Shown in pieces: positions 25,921-34,788 of a stretch of DNA of 64,000 nt. The stretch's first letter is position 1. Each line of letters opens with the position of its first letter. Source of the stretch: JAVJST01 sp965229715 (GTDB lineage Bacteria > Pseudomonadota > Alphaproteobacteria > Rhodospirillales > Casp-alpha2); assembly GCA_965229715.1 (NCBI GenBank), contig CBDDJL010000002.1, positions 2,418,001-2,482,000 of the forward strand. The letters run 5' to 3'. A model generated the notes under the pieces. That model saw only the letters and a list, made by a program, of their open reading frames with translations, was not told the DNA's origin and did not search any database. A program made the position numbers and the translations under genes.

Positions 25921-26033
25921 GGCCGTACCGGACCCGTTTCGAATCCGCCATGGTGCGGTCTGCGCAACATTGGTTCCGATCGGCTTCTCCGCCGAGTTGG
26001 CGGTGGCGGATTCGAAACGGGTTCGGTACCGCC
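25921..26033. repeat. Palindromic repeat family I, copy 1, between convergent genes
   Basis: Arms 25921-25950 and 26004-26033 are inverse complements over 28 of 30 bases, with a 53-base interior. It begins 13 bp after the gdh stop and ends 3 bp before the dinB stop, filling the gap. A second copy, with similar interior in inverse orientation, is at 37508-37626. Transcripts from either side would end in a very stable hairpin. Confidence 0.85.
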
Positions 26034-26036
26034 ACC

Positions 26037-26525
26037 TCAGGTGGGGTTGGCGAGGCGTTTGAGCAGGTTGATCTGGCCGGCGTGGTAGAGGTCGTGGGAG
26101 GCGGCGCCGAGCACGTAGTCGATGAGTCGCCATGAGCCTCGGCGGCGCTCCAGCGTTGTCGGGTCGAGGGCTCGGACTGCCGTGATCAGTTGCTCGTGCT
26201 CGTCGTCGAGGAGCGCGAGGTCGCGCCGCCAGGCCTTGGCGTCCGCCGGATCGGGCACGGCGGGGAAGTCGGCTGGCGCGCGCGGGAACGAGCCGCGGCG
26301 TTCGCCTGTCAGTCGGCGCCGCACCGTGTACTTCCAATACGCGGCGTGCAGCAGCAACTGCCAGATCGAATTGCGGTCGGGGCCGGGTTGCCAAAGCGCG
26401 CGCGCCGGCGTGACGCCGCGCAACGTGCCGCGCAGCGCCGTGCCGTGCCACGACGGGCCGCGATAGGCGCGTTCGAGATGGTCGAGCAGCAACGGTAGCG
26501 GCGACTCCAACGACTTGGCTGCCAT
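26037..26525 (-). CDS. DinB family protein
   Basis: 162 residues from the ATG at 26525. The four-helix DinB pattern is present, with putative metal-ligand histidines in LLLHAAYWKY near residue 55 and SHDLYHAGQINLLKRL at the C-terminus. Members are metal-binding bundles that include bacillithiol- or mycothiol-dependent transferases, but most have no assigned role. A frame extended to 26735 enters a dispersed repeat and is rejected. A second, divergent DinB-like gene lies at 31282. Confidence 0.85.
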   Translation of the reverse strand: MAAKSLESPLPLLLDHLERAYRGPSWHGTALRGTLRGVTPARALWQPGPDRNSIWQLLLHAAYWKYTVRRRLTGERRGSFPRAPADFPAVPDPADAKAWRRDLALLDDEHEQLITAVRALDPTTLERRRGSWRLIDYVLGAASHDLYHAGQINLLKRLANPT

Positions 26526-26654
26526 GCGCGCAGGGTAGCGCCGGTGGTGCGGTTCGCGGTCTCGAATCGGGACCGGCGCTGCGGGCGCGCAGGTCGCATT
26601 CTGCAACTTCCCGTGGGGCGCGATCACGGTGCGACGTTGCTGGCTGCCGAACCT

Positions 26655-26815
26655 AGTGGTCTGTCGCGGAAGTTCGCATCGAAAGTCCGCGCCCTGAACG
26701 CCGCTCGCGGCGTTGCGCCTTCTCGGCATATCCACCGATATTCCTCCGGCGGCGCGCCTTGCGAGCGTCGCCCAGGAACACGGACTTCTGATCCGAACTT
26801 CCGCGACAGACCACT
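26655..26815 (-). repeat. MITE-like repeat family II, copy 1
   Basis: A 161-bp element whose ends AGTGGTCTGTCGCGGAAGTT and its inverse complement form terminal inverted repeats of about 22 bp. The interior contains ATATCGGTGGATATG (minus strand), shared with copy 2 at 52785-52949. The two copies align along most of their length. No transposase is encoded. It occupies the gap between the divergent dinB and Arg/Glu-rich protein genes; the rest of that 337-bp gap shows no gene. Confidence 0.8.
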
Positions 26816-26862
26816 CGTGCCGGGCGGAACAGGCACGGCATTCACAACCGGGAGAGACTGAG

Positions 26863-27678
26863 ATGATCCGAACGATACTGACGACGGCGCTGGCAACGGT
26901 CCTGTGCCTGCAGGACGCGACGGCGCAGGGGCGCGGTCAACGTGGTGAGCGTGGCGAACGCGTCGAGAAGCAGCGCGAGCGCCGCAGCGAACGCCGGGAA
27001 GAACACCGCGAGAAGGTCGGCGAACGACGCGAGGAGCGCCGTGAGAAGGCCGGCGACCGCCGCGACGGCCGCCAGGAGCGTCGCAGCGATCGCCGCGAGA
27101 AGATCGGCGAACGGCGTGAGGACGTGCGTGAACGTCGCGACGAACGCCGGGAGGAAGTCGGCGAACGCCGCGAAGAGCGCCGCGAGCGCGTCGAGGAACG
27201 CCGCGAGGAGTGGCGCGAGCGCCGGGATGAACGCCGCGAAGAGCGTGGCGAGCGCCCGCCGCCGCCGCCCGGCAAGGGCCGTCGCGAGCGCTGGGAGGAG
27301 CGCCGCGAGAACGTTCGCGAGCGCCGCGAAGAACGACGCGAGAACGGTCAGGAGCGGCGTGAGGAACGCCGCGAGGAATGGCGCGAGAACGTGCAGGAAC
27401 GGCGCGGCGACCGTCGCGAAGGCCGGCAGGAGCGCCGCAGTGATCACCGCGAAGAGGTCGGCGAGCGCCGCGAAGACCGCAAGGAGCGCCGGGGAGAGCG
27501 GCGCGAGGGCCAGAAGGAACGCCGCGGCGAACGCCGGGACAGCCGTGGCGAGCGTCGCGAGGGGCGGCAGGAACGTCGCAGTGACCGGCGTTCGGAACGG
27601 CAGGAAGGCCGCAGCGAACGCGGTTCGAAGCGCGGTCAGCGTCGACCGGGGCGCGGCCGCGGCGGCGATCGCATCTGA
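26863..27678 (+). CDS. Secreted Arg/Glu-rich low-complexity protein (probable single alpha-helix)
   Basis: 271 residues from the ATG at 26863, which has GGGAGA eight bases upstream. A Sec signal peptide (MIRTILTTALATVLCLQDATAQ) is followed by about 245 residues composed mainly of Arg and Glu in runs such as GERREERREKAG and RERRDERREEVGER, spaced so that E and R alternate in i/i+4 steps. A PPPPPGKG break occurs near residue 140. The tail from ~residue 235 becomes Gly/Arg/Ser-rich. Such ER patterns form isolated stable helices (ER/K or SAH). I recognise no domain and assign no function; binding to polyanions in the periplasm or surface is a guess. Confidence 0.75.
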   Translation: MIRTILTTALATVLCLQDATAQGRGQRGERGERVEKQRERRSERREEHREKVGERREERREKAGDRRDGRQERRSDRREKIGERREDVRERRDERREEVGERREERRERVEERREEWRERRDERREERGERPPPPPGKGRRERWEERRENVRERREERRENGQERREERREEWRENVQERRGDRREGRQERRSDHREEVGERREDRKERRGERREGQKERRGERRDSRGERREGRQERRSDRRSERQEGRSERGSKRGQRRPGRGRGGDRI

Positions 27679-27734
27679 CCGTTCCGGCTGGTCGGCGGCG
27701 CGGGTGCTTTCCCCGCGCCCGCCTCCGCGCCAAC

Positions 27735-28784
27735 ATGGCGGGGATGCGGCCCGTCCATAACCCGCCCAACCCGTGGCAGTCCGAGTCCGTCGAGTGGCTC
27801 GGGCCGGCGCCCGACGTGGCGCTCGAGGTCTACGAGGAGGACGCCCGCAGCGTCGTCGCGGAGAACGACAGCCCGGACATTCCGTTCCGCTGGTCGATCA
27901 ACCCCTACCGCGGCTGCTTCCACGGCTGCGCCTACTGCTACGCGCGCCCGACGCATCAGTACCTCGGTTTTGGCGCGGGCACGGACTTCGAACGGCGCAT
28001 CGTCGTGAAGCGCAACGCACCCGACGTGCTGCGGCGGCACCTGCAGCGGCCGTCGTGGCAGGGCGAGAACCTGGTGTTCTCCGGCGTGACCGACTGCTAC
28101 CAGCCGATCGAGGCGAGTTACCGATTGACGCGCCGTTGTCTCGAGGTCTGCGCGGAGTACCGCCAGCCGGTCGGCATTATCACCAAGGGTGCGCTCGTCG
28201 AGCGCGACGTCGACGTGCTGCAGGATCTCGCGCGGGACGGCGCTGCGTCGGTGTTCGTCAGCGTACCGTTCGCGAACGAGCAGGATTCGCGCGCGATCGA
28301 GCCGTGGGCGGGTTCGCCGGCGCGCCGGTTGCGGGCGCTCCGAGCGCTCTCCGACGCTGGCGTGCCGACCGGGGTATCGATCTCGCCGCTGATCCCGGGA
28401 CTCAACGATCACCAGATCCCGGAGATCCTCGCGCGCGCGCGTGACGCCGGCGCGCGCTACGCGTTCCACATCCTGCTGCGCGTGCCGCAGGAGGTCGAGC
28501 AGGTGTTCTCCGAACGGCTGCACACGGCGTTCCCGGGTCGCGCCGACAAGGTGCTCTCGCTGCTCGCGCAGACCCGCGGCGGTGAAGTGCGCGGGGGCGA
28601 CAACGCGGGTTTCCATCGGCGCATGCGCGGCGTCGGGCCGCGCTACCAGCTCATGCTCGACCTGTTCGAGCAGCGCGCGAGGAGCCTCGGTTTCGAGCCG
28701 CGCACCGTCGGGCCGACGGCGGCGACGACGCCGTTCCGGCGGCCGGGTGCCCAGCCGGAGTTGCCGTTCGGGGGGGCGTCGTGA
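27735..28784 (+). CDS. PA0069 family radical SAM protein
   Basis: 349 residues. The iron-sulfur motif is C-x3-C-x2-C in NPYRGCFHGCAYCYARPTHQY near residue 53. VFSGVTDCYQPIEASYRLTRRCL and TKGALVERDVDVL follow the PA0069/SplB-like radical SAM family. The C-terminal part carries FHRRMRG and a disordered tail. These proteins reduce SAM to the 5'-deoxyadenosyl radical; the family substrate is not established. The stop overlaps the GTG start of rlmH (GTGA), indicating translational coupling. Confidence 0.93.
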   Translation: MAGMRPVHNPPNPWQSESVEWLGPAPDVALEVYEEDARSVVAENDSPDIPFRWSINPYRGCFHGCAYCYARPTHQYLGFGAGTDFERRIVVKRNAPDVLRRHLQRPSWQGENLVFSGVTDCYQPIEASYRLTRRCLEVCAEYRQPVGIITKGALVERDVDVLQDLARDGAASVFVSVPFANEQDSRAIEPWAGSPARRLRALRALSDAGVPTGVSISPLIPGLNDHQIPEILARARDAGARYAFHILLRVPQEVEQVFSERLHTAFPGRADKVLSLLAQTRGGEVRGGDNAGFHRRMRGVGPRYQLMLDLFEQRARSLGFEPRTVGPTAATTPFRRPGAQPELPFGGAS

Positions 28785-29260
28785 AGGTTCGGCTGTTCGC
28801 GGTCACGCATCGCCAGCCCGATTGGGTCATCGCCGGCGAACGCGAGTACGGCAAGCGCCTGCCGCGCGAGTGGGGCTTCGAACTCGTCGACGTCAAACCC
28901 GGTGCCCGGCAGAAGGGCACGAGCGTCGAACGCATTCGCGAACAGGAGGCCGCACGGCTCACGACCGAGCTCGACAAGTTCGCGCGGCGGCCGCTCGTGA
29001 TCGCGCTCGACGAACGCGGCAAGAACTGGCGCACGGATGATCTCGTCGGGAAGCTGCGCGACTGGCAGCAGGATGGCCGCGATCTCGCGTTCGTGATCGG
29101 CGGCGCCGATGGCTTCGATCGTGAGTTCCTCGGCACGGCGGACCAGCGCTGGGCGCTTTCGGCCGCGACGCTGCCGCACGGGCTCGTGCGCGTGATCGTC
29201 GTCGAGCAGCTCTATCGCGCCGCGAGCGTGCTCGCCGGGCATCCGTATCATCGCGCCTGA
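28781..29260 (+). CDS. rlmH: 23S rRNA (pseudouridine1915-N3)-methyltransferase RlmH
   Basis: 159 residues of the SPOUT trefoil-knot family. ALDERGKNW is the conserved 'LDERG' block, FVIGGADGFDREFL is the knot glycine loop, and the ending SAATLPHGLVRVIVVEQLYRAASVLAGHPYHRA matches the RlmH C-terminal signature almost exactly (split here as LPHGLVRVIVVEQLYRA and GHPYHRA). It methylates N3 of pseudouridine 1915 in helix 69 of 23S rRNA using SAM. The start is GTG, coupled to the upstream radical SAM gene. Confidence 0.97.
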   Translation: MKVRLFAVTHRQPDWVIAGEREYGKRLPREWGFELVDVKPGARQKGTSVERIREQEAARLTTELDKFARRPLVIALDERGKNWRTDDLVGKLRDWQQDGRDLAFVIGGADGFDREFLGTADQRWALSAATLPHGLVRVIVVEQLYRAASVLAGHPYHRA

Positions 29261-29334
29261 GTCGCCGCTGCCACCGCGGGTTGCCATCCCGTGCCGGTCC
29301 GGTGCGCACGGTTGCCGAAAGTGGGACGGTACCG

Positions 29335-31281
29335 ATGTCTTCGCCGATGTTTTCCCGGGCCGAACCGAATGCTGCCGACGTGACCCGCGCCCTCGCGCTG
29401 TTGGTTGGGGTCGCGACCATCGGCGCAGCGGCGGCCGCCATCTGGCCATTGGCGCTCGCGGTCGTCGTGCCCGGCGTCGTCGCGATCGCGACGGTGGTCG
29501 GCGCGCGCGTCCGGCGGCTCGCGAGCGAACTCCGCGACGGAGTGTTCGAGCGCGAGTTGCTGGCATCTGAGCAGTCCGATCTGCGGCGCGAGCGGGACGA
29601 GGCCGTGGCGGCCGCGGACGAGGCGCGAGCGAGCGCCGAGCTCAAGGCGCAATTCCTCGCGAACATGAGCCACGAGATCCGCACGCCGATGAACGGTGTC
29701 CTCGGCATGGCCGAGCTGCTCGTGCGGACCCGCCTCGACGCGGATCAGGAGCAGATGGCGACGACGATCCAGTCGTCGGCCGACGCGCTGCTCAACATCC
29801 TCAACGACATCCTCGACTACAGCAAGATCGAGGCCGGCAAGCTCGAACTCGAGGCCGCCGATTTCGACGTGTGGCAGACGATCGACGACTGCGCGGTGCT
29901 GCTGCACGGCAAGGCGGCGGACAAGGCCGTCGAGCTCGTGACCTACGTCGACCCGCGCATCCACCGCTCACATACCGGCGATCAGGCGCGGTTGCGGCAG
30001 ATCGTCCTCAACTTCCTGAGCAACGCGGTCAAGTTCACGCTGGCCGGCGAGATCCTGCTCGAATGCAGCCTGCTCGCCGAGGACGACGAGAGCCAGACCG
30101 TGCGCGTCGCCGTGCGCGACAGCGGCGTCGGCATCAGCAGGGACGCGTTGCAGCGGCTCTTCACGCCGTTCTCGCAGGCCGACGCCTCGACGACGCGGCG
30201 CTTCGGCGGCACGGGGCTCGGGCTGTCCATCTGCCGGCGGCTGACCGAGCTCATGGGCGGGCGGATCTACGCGGAGAGCGAGGAGGGCCGCGGCTCGATG
30301 TTCGCGCTCGAGCTGCGGTTGCCGTTCGGCGATCTCAGCAGGTCGCGAGCGCGCGCGTTCGACCTCGATCTGCAGGGTCACGCGGTGCTCATCGCCGAGG
30401 GCCACGCGACGACGCGCAAGCTCATGGTGAACCAGCTGACCCCGACCAGGATCGGCATCGACACCGCGGGCAACGCGATCACCGCGATCGCGCGGCTGCG
30501 GGCCGCGGCGAAGTCGGGCAGGCCGTTCACGATGGCGATCCTCGACATGGGGATGCCGGGGATCGACGGGCTCGAACTCGCCCGCGCCATCCACGACGAC
30601 CCGGCGATCCCGCGGCTGTCGATCGCGCTCGCGAGTTCGCTGAACGAGCGCCCCGACCTGCTCGACATGGCCGCGGCCGACGTGTTCCGCTGGCTCAACA
30701 AGCCGCTGTCCGGCGGCCGCCTGCTGCAGCTCGTGCACGACATGGCGAGTGTTTGCGGCAAGGTCGCGGCCGAGCGTCCAACGCGGTCCGAGTTCCAGGA
30801 AACGAACGGCGCCGTTCTCGACGGCGTGCGCCTGCTCGTCGCCGAGGACAACGAGATCAACCGCCGCGTGCTCGGCGGCATGCTGAAGAAGATCGGGTGC
30901 AGCGTGACGTTCGCCGTCGACGGGCAGGAGGCTCTCGACATGATTCAGCAGAACGAGTTCGACCTCGTGCTCATGGACTGCCAGATGCCCGAGCTCAACG
31001 GCTTCGATGCGACGCAGGCGATTCGCGCGCTCGGCGGTTTGCACGCCTCGGTGCCGATCATCGCGCTCACGGCGAACGTGATGCCCGGCGATCGCGAGGC
31101 GTGCCTCGAGTCCGGCATGAGCGACTTCCTCGGCAAGCCGGTGAAGCTCGATCAGCTGCGCGAGATGCTCGAACGGTGGGCGAGCGCGCGGATCGACCCG
31201 GCGATCGTCGCCAATCCCGAGCTGACCAGTCGAGCTGACCGGCCCGAGCAGACGAGTCCCGAGCTGACCGGGGCGAGCTGA
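29335..31281 (+). CDS. Hybrid histidine kinase with two receiver domains
   Basis: About 648 residues. Two membrane helices near residues 18-60 with almost no periplasmic loop, a coiled segment, then HisKA with FLANMSHEIRTPMNGVLGM (phospho-accepting His), and HATPase with N box NFLSNAVKFT, G1 DSGVGIS and G2 GGTGLGLSIC. A first receiver-like domain (VLIAEGHATTRKLMV ... AILDMGMPG) keeps the Asp and a Lys but lacks the acidic pair. The second receiver (LLVAEDNEINRRVL ... LVLMDCQMPELNGF) is complete. ATG at 29335 is chosen over TTG at 29281. No cognate regulator adjoins it, so its signal and target are unknown. Confidence 0.93.
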   Translation: MSSPMFSRAEPNAADVTRALALLVGVATIGAAAAAIWPLALAVVVPGVVAIATVVGARVRRLASELRDGVFERELLASEQSDLRRERDEAVAAADEARASAELKAQFLANMSHEIRTPMNGVLGMAELLVRTRLDADQEQMATTIQSSADALLNILNDILDYSKIEAGKLELEAADFDVWQTIDDCAVLLHGKAADKAVELVTYVDPRIHRSHTGDQARLRQIVLNFLSNAVKFTLAGEILLECSLLAEDDESQTVRVAVRDSGVGISRDALQRLFTPFSQADASTTRRFGGTGLGLSICRRLTELMGGRIYAESEEGRGSMFALELRLPFGDLSRSRARAFDLDLQGHAVLIAEGHATTRKLMVNQLTPTRIGIDTAGNAITAIARLRAAAKSGRPFTMAILDMGMPGIDGLELARAIHDDPAIPRLSIALASSLNERPDLLDMAAADVFRWLNKPLSGGRLLQLVHDMASVCGKVAAERPTRSEFQETNGAVLDGVRLLVAEDNEINRRVLGGMLKKIGCSVTFAVDGQEALDMIQQNEFDLVLMDCQMPELNGFDATQAIRALGGLHASVPIIALTANVMPGDREACLESGMSDFLGKPVKLDQLREMLERWASARIDPAIVANPELTSRADRPEQTSPELTGAS

Positions 31282-31761
31282 CTACAGGTCGTAGAACTTC
31301 AGGTCCTGCCCCGTGACCTGCTTGGTCCAGGCGTAGATCTGGCCCGCATGGCCCGAGAAGTGCTCGATCACGTGCAGCACCGCGGAGAGCCCCGTCTCGT
31401 CGAACTGGCGCTGGACCACGCGCTCGCGCAGCCACTCACTCGGCTCGAGGCCGTCGACGATCGCGCACGCTTCCTCGACGACCTGGGCGAGGCGATCGAC
31501 GAGCTCGGTGCCGCTCTTGCCCGATTCCGCGGCGAACTCGGCGTCGCGGTCGCGGTCGTCGTTCGACGCGCCGAACGTGGCGTGGATCCACTGGCGCGTG
31601 TTGCCCGTGAGGTGCAGCAGCAGGTTGCCGACCGAGTTGCAGTTCGGCGCGGGGCGGCACCACAGCGCCTCGTCGTCGAGCAGCCCGACGCACTTCCGGA
31701 TGCGCGGCACGTACTCCTCGGCGAGCCGCCGGCGGAACTCGACGGCGACCGCGCGGCCCAT
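31282..31761 (-). CDS. DinB/DUF1572-like family protein
   Basis: 159 residues. Helical-bundle pattern with NLLLHLTGNTRQWI near residue 46 and LHVIEHFSGHAGQIYAWTKQ near the C-terminus, giving the three histidines of the DinB/DUF1572 metal site. I place the start at the ATG at 31761; an upstream Met at 31779 is possible. It is convergent with the hybrid kinase, the stops being adjacent with no gap. Function unknown beyond the family. Confidence 0.85.
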   Translation of the reverse strand: MGRAVAVEFRRRLAEEYVPRIRKCVGLLDDEALWCRPAPNCNSVGNLLLHLTGNTRQWIHATFGASNDDRDRDAEFAAESGKSGTELVDRLAQVVEEACAIVDGLEPSEWLRERVVQRQFDETGLSAVLHVIEHFSGHAGQIYAWTKQVTGQDLKFYDL

Positions 31762-31812
31762 TGCTGCGACTCCTTCCACTACGACACCCCGTCCATCAGC
31801 CTACCCCGGCCA

Positions 31813-32271
31813 TCACGCGACTTCGTCGCGTTCGGTCTTCTGGCGCCGCCGCACGGGCGCCTCGGCGCTCTCGTTCTCGTTGCGGTCCTTCTGCAGGCGC
31901 TGGATCGTGTCCTCGAGCAGCGAGACGCGTTGCGCGAGGGTGCGGTTGCGATGCGTCAGTCGGCTGAGCCGGATCGAGAACTGCAGCGCGAGCACGACGA
32001 GGAACAGGATGGCGCCGAAGAACAGCGTCGACACCGGGCTCGCGGCGCCGATCCAGCGGCTGAACTCGACGAGCACGCCCTCGAATATCGCGAGGACGAT
32101 CAGCACCATGCCGGTCGCGCACCAGAACCACGAGTACTCCTCGCGCAGCTTGCGCCGGCGGACGAGCTCGAGAACGAGCACGAGGATGCCGACGGCGACG
32201 ACGATCGCGGTCGCGCGCTGGCGTTCCGGCAGCGGTTCGAGCACTACGGACTCCAGCCAGTTCGCGATCAC
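31813..32271 (-). CDS. DUF2304 domain membrane protein
   Basis: 152 residues from the GTG at 32271, which overlaps the stop of the glycosyltransferase (GTGA). Three membrane helices (AIVVAVGILVLVLELV, FWCATGMVLIVLAIFEGVLV, LFFGAILFLVVLALQFSIRL) are followed by a coiled-coil tail (LTHRNRTLAQRVSLLEDTI) and a charged C-terminus. DUF2304 proteins are typically encoded next to family 2 glycosyltransferases and are thought to assist membrane-bound glycan assembly. A longer frame to 32595 lies inside the GT2 gene and is rejected. Confidence 0.9.
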   Translation of the reverse strand: MIANWLESVVLEPLPERQRATAIVVAVGILVLVLELVRRRKLREEYSWFWCATGMVLIVLAIFEGVLVEFSRWIGAASPVSTLFFGAILFLVVLALQFSIRLSRLTHRNRTLAQRVSLLEDTIQRLQKDRNENESAEAPVRRRQKTERDEVA

Positions 32272-33029
32272 GGCATCCTCGCGACGGTGTCCCGTGACCG
32301 CAGTGGCGTCGGGCGGCGGATCGGCAGGAGAGCGAGGGTGACGAACATCTTGTAGCCGTAGTAGGCGACGCGCGCGCCGCGGTGCATCGACACGCCGCCC
32401 TTGCGTTCGCGCATCGTCACGGGAACCTCTACGATCCGCATGCCGGCGCGCGCGTGCTGCACGAGCACGTCGCAGTCCGGGTAGTCCTCGGGGAAACCGT
32501 CGTTGACGACGGTGACGAGCGCGCGTTGCGACAGGCCCTGGAAGCCGCTCGTCGGGTCGGTGATCTTCGTGCCGGTCCAGCGCGATGCGAGCCATGAGAA
32601 CAGGCGCGTGCCGATCTTGCGCAGCAGGCTCGAGCGCGGCGGCACGCCATCGAGGTAGCGCGAGCCGATTACGACGTCGGCGCCGCCGTCGAGCCCGGCC
32701 AGGAGCCGTTCGAGCATTTCCGCCTCGTGCTGGCCGTCCGCGTCCATCTGCAGCACGCGGGCGTAGCCGCGGCGGCGGGCATAGCAGTAGCCGGTGTGCA
32801 GCGCGTTGCCGTACCCGAGGTTGAACGGGTGCTCGAGCACGGTCGCGCCGGCGCGGCGCGCCTCGGTCGCGGTGTCGTCGCCGCTGCCGTCGTCGATCAC
32901 GACGACGTCGATGCCGCGGTCGAGTCGCAGAACGTCACGAACGACGTCCCCGACCCGACCGGCTTCGCGGAACGCGGGTATCAGTAGAACCGTGTGGGAT
33001 TGCACGAGCGGCGGGGGCCGGCATCCCAC
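32268..33029 (-). CDS. Family 2 glycosyltransferase (dolichyl-phosphate mannosyltransferase-like)
   Basis: 253 residues. GT-A fold: VLLIPAFREAGRV, VVVIDDGSGDDTATEA, the DxD equivalent VLQMDADGQHEAEML, and GSRYLDG / DPTSGFQGLSQRAL downstream, as in DPM1-type and polyprenyl-phosphate glycosyltransferases. It likely transfers a sugar from a nucleotide donor to a polyprenyl phosphate at the inner membrane. It is translationally coupled to the DUF2304 protein, supporting a common role in envelope glycan synthesis. Confidence 0.92.
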   Translation of the reverse strand: MGCRPPPLVQSHTVLLIPAFREAGRVGDVVRDVLRLDRGIDVVVIDDGSGDDTATEARRAGATVLEHPFNLGYGNALHTGYCYARRRGYARVLQMDADGQHEAEMLERLLAGLDGGADVVIGSRYLDGVPPRSSLLRKIGTRLFSWLASRWTGTKITDPTSGFQGLSQRALVTVVNDGFPEDYPDCDVLVQHARAGMRIVEVPVTMRERKGGVSMHRGARVAYYGYKMFVTLALLPIRRPTPLRSRDTVARMP

Positions 33030-33144
33030 CGACCCGCGCGCAGCGTATGGTCCCGTCGAATCGCTGCCAACGCCGTTCTGGCCCGTTCTGGCCAGATTCG
33101 CGGACTGGGCGCGATCCGGCGTGACCGCGGGGGGCGGCGGCGAG

Positions 33145-34548
33145 CTACGAGAAGCGGACGACGCCCGCGTCGTCGACGGTCTTGTGGACGACCGAGTCGG
33201 TGCCCCAGTCGAGCTTCTGGCCCGCCTTGAGGCCCTTGAGCGTCGACTCGAACCAGAACTCCTTCTCGCCGAGCGCCGGCTGCAGGTCGTCGAGCCACGA
33301 GGCCTGCTCGTCGTACTTCGCGAAGAAGATGCGGTTGACCCACTGGGGATCGCGCCCCTGCAGGAACTTCAGCACGAAGACCTTCTCGCCGTGGATGTCG
33401 GCGATGCCGTCGACGAGCACCTTGCCCGGGGTCGCCGACATCGACGGACCGCGGACCGTGCGCGCGAGACCCGAGACGCGGTTGTAGGCCTTGCTGAAGA
33501 TGTCGATCGCGCGTGCGAGCGGCACCTCGAAGTACTGCTTCGGACCGGTGTCGCGCTCGACGAACATGTAGTACGGGATGGCGCCGAGGTAGACCTGCCG
33601 CTTCCACATGTCGGCCCAGACCTTGGCGTCGTCGTTGACGTGCTTGATCAGCGGCGCCTGGCAGCGGATCACCGCGCCCGTGCTGCGGATCGCCTTGACC
33701 GCGGCCTGCGCCGCTGGCGTGTCGAGCTCCCGCGGGTGGCTGTAGTGCGCCATGATCGCGAGGTGGCGACCGGCGTTCTGCACTTCCTCGTAGAGCCGCA
33801 TCAGGTCCGCGGCGTCGTCGTCCGACGTGAAGCGCTGCGGCCAGTAGGCCGGCGCCTTGGTGCCGATGCGGATGCTGACGATGTGGTCGAGCTCCGCGCT
33901 AAGCAGCGGTTCGATGTAGCGCCGCAGCACCTTGGTCTTCATGACCATCGGGTCGCCGCCGGTGAACAGGATGCTGTTCACCTCCTTGTGCTTCTTGAGG
34001 TAGGCGACGAGTCCCTCGGCTTCCTTGGCGGCGAACTTCAGCTCGTCGAGGCCGACGAACTGCGGCCAGCGGAAGCAGTAGGTGCAGTAGCTGTGGCAGG
34101 TCTGACCGCTGCTCGGGAAGAACAGCGTCGTCTCGCGATACTTGTGCTGCAGGCCGGGCATCGGGATGCCGTCGACCTTGGGCACGTTGAGCTCGAGCTG
34201 GCCCGCGGGGTGCGGGTTGAGTGACATCTGGATGCGACGGGCTTCTCGATCGATCTCGTCCTTGCCGGCCTCGGCCTTGATCAGGCCCATCATCTTGTCC
34301 AGGTCGTCCTGCGCGAGCATGTTGGGCTGCGGGAACGTGAGCTGGAAGATCGGGTCGTTCGGCGCCTTGTCCCAGTCGATCAGTTCTTCGACGACGTAGT
34401 CGTTCACGCGGAACGGCAGCACGTTGGCGACCGCCGTCATCGCGAGGCGCTCGTCCGCGCTGAAGCGGTCGAGCTGCGGGATCTTGTCGATGTCACGCTT
34501 GGTGAAGACTTTGAACTTTCGAGGGGGGATCGAGGTCGTCGTTGCCAT
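33145..34548 (-). CDS. KamA family radical SAM protein (lysine 2,3-aminomutase-like)
   Basis: 467 residues from the ATG at 34548, with AGGAGAAG just upstream. The cluster motif is C-x3-C-x2-C in GQTCHSYCTYCFRWPQFVG near residue 132; ILFTGGDPMVMKT and the GTKAPAYWPQRF block match KamA. The family catalyses PLP- and SAM-dependent 1,2-amino shifts. True lysine aminomutases are often next to an acetyltransferase (ablB), absent here, and EF-P-modifying EpmB proteins are shorter (~340 residues), so the substrate is uncertain. The C-terminal ~60 residues (KEFWFESTLKGLKAG) are extra to the minimal family core. Confidence 0.88.
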   Translation of the reverse strand: MATTTSIPPRKFKVFTKRDIDKIPQLDRFSADERLAMTAVANVLPFRVNDYVVEELIDWDKAPNDPIFQLTFPQPNMLAQDDLDKMMGLIKAEAGKDEIDREARRIQMSLNPHPAGQLELNVPKVDGIPMPGLQHKYRETTLFFPSSGQTCHSYCTYCFRWPQFVGLDELKFAAKEAEGLVAYLKKHKEVNSILFTGGDPMVMKTKVLRRYIEPLLSAELDHIVSIRIGTKAPAYWPQRFTSDDDAADLMRLYEEVQNAGRHLAIMAHYSHPRELDTPAAQAAVKAIRSTGAVIRCQAPLIKHVNDDAKVWADMWKRQVYLGAIPYYMFVERDTGPKQYFEVPLARAIDIFSKAYNRVSGLARTVRGPSMSATPGKVLVDGIADIHGEKVFVLKFLQGRDPQWVNRIFFAKYDEQASWLDDLQPALGEKEFWFESTLKGLKAGQKLDWGTDSVVHKTVDDAGVVRFS

Positions 34549-34788
34549 TGCTTCTCCTGTAGTGCTAGCACGCGGCGCCCGCATTCGCCGTTCGGGGACG
34601 GCCAAGGAACTGGCCGAGGGTCGGGGGCGGGCAGGTCGGCCAGCCAAGCCCGGTATCCACCCGGATTTGCGGGGCGACCATTCTATCGGCGTTCGGCCCG
34701 TCGCGCCACCAACCAGCCTCCGCAGCGCGGCTTTAGGATGCCCCAAGCCGCTGTTCCAGAGTGATTTCGGTTGCCCCGCGCGGGGGGC

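Noticed and set aside
25935..25950. A TTCGAATCC...CCA stretch resembling a tRNA T-arm and 3' end
   Set aside because: No matching acceptor, D-arm or anticodon arm; the sequence is one arm of the palindromic repeat.
26653..26841. A 62-residue minus-strand frame sharing a DARK..RRR.IGGY peptide with the second repeat copy
   Set aside because: The similarity is explained by the DNA repeat itself; the frames are bounded differently and lack a ribosome site.
26842..27447. A 201-residue hydrophobic Leu/Ala/Phe-rich frame on the minus strand, looking like a membrane protein
   Set aside because: It is the antisense of the Arg/Glu codons (CGC/GAG-type) of the secreted protein on the plus strand, so its composition is an artefact.
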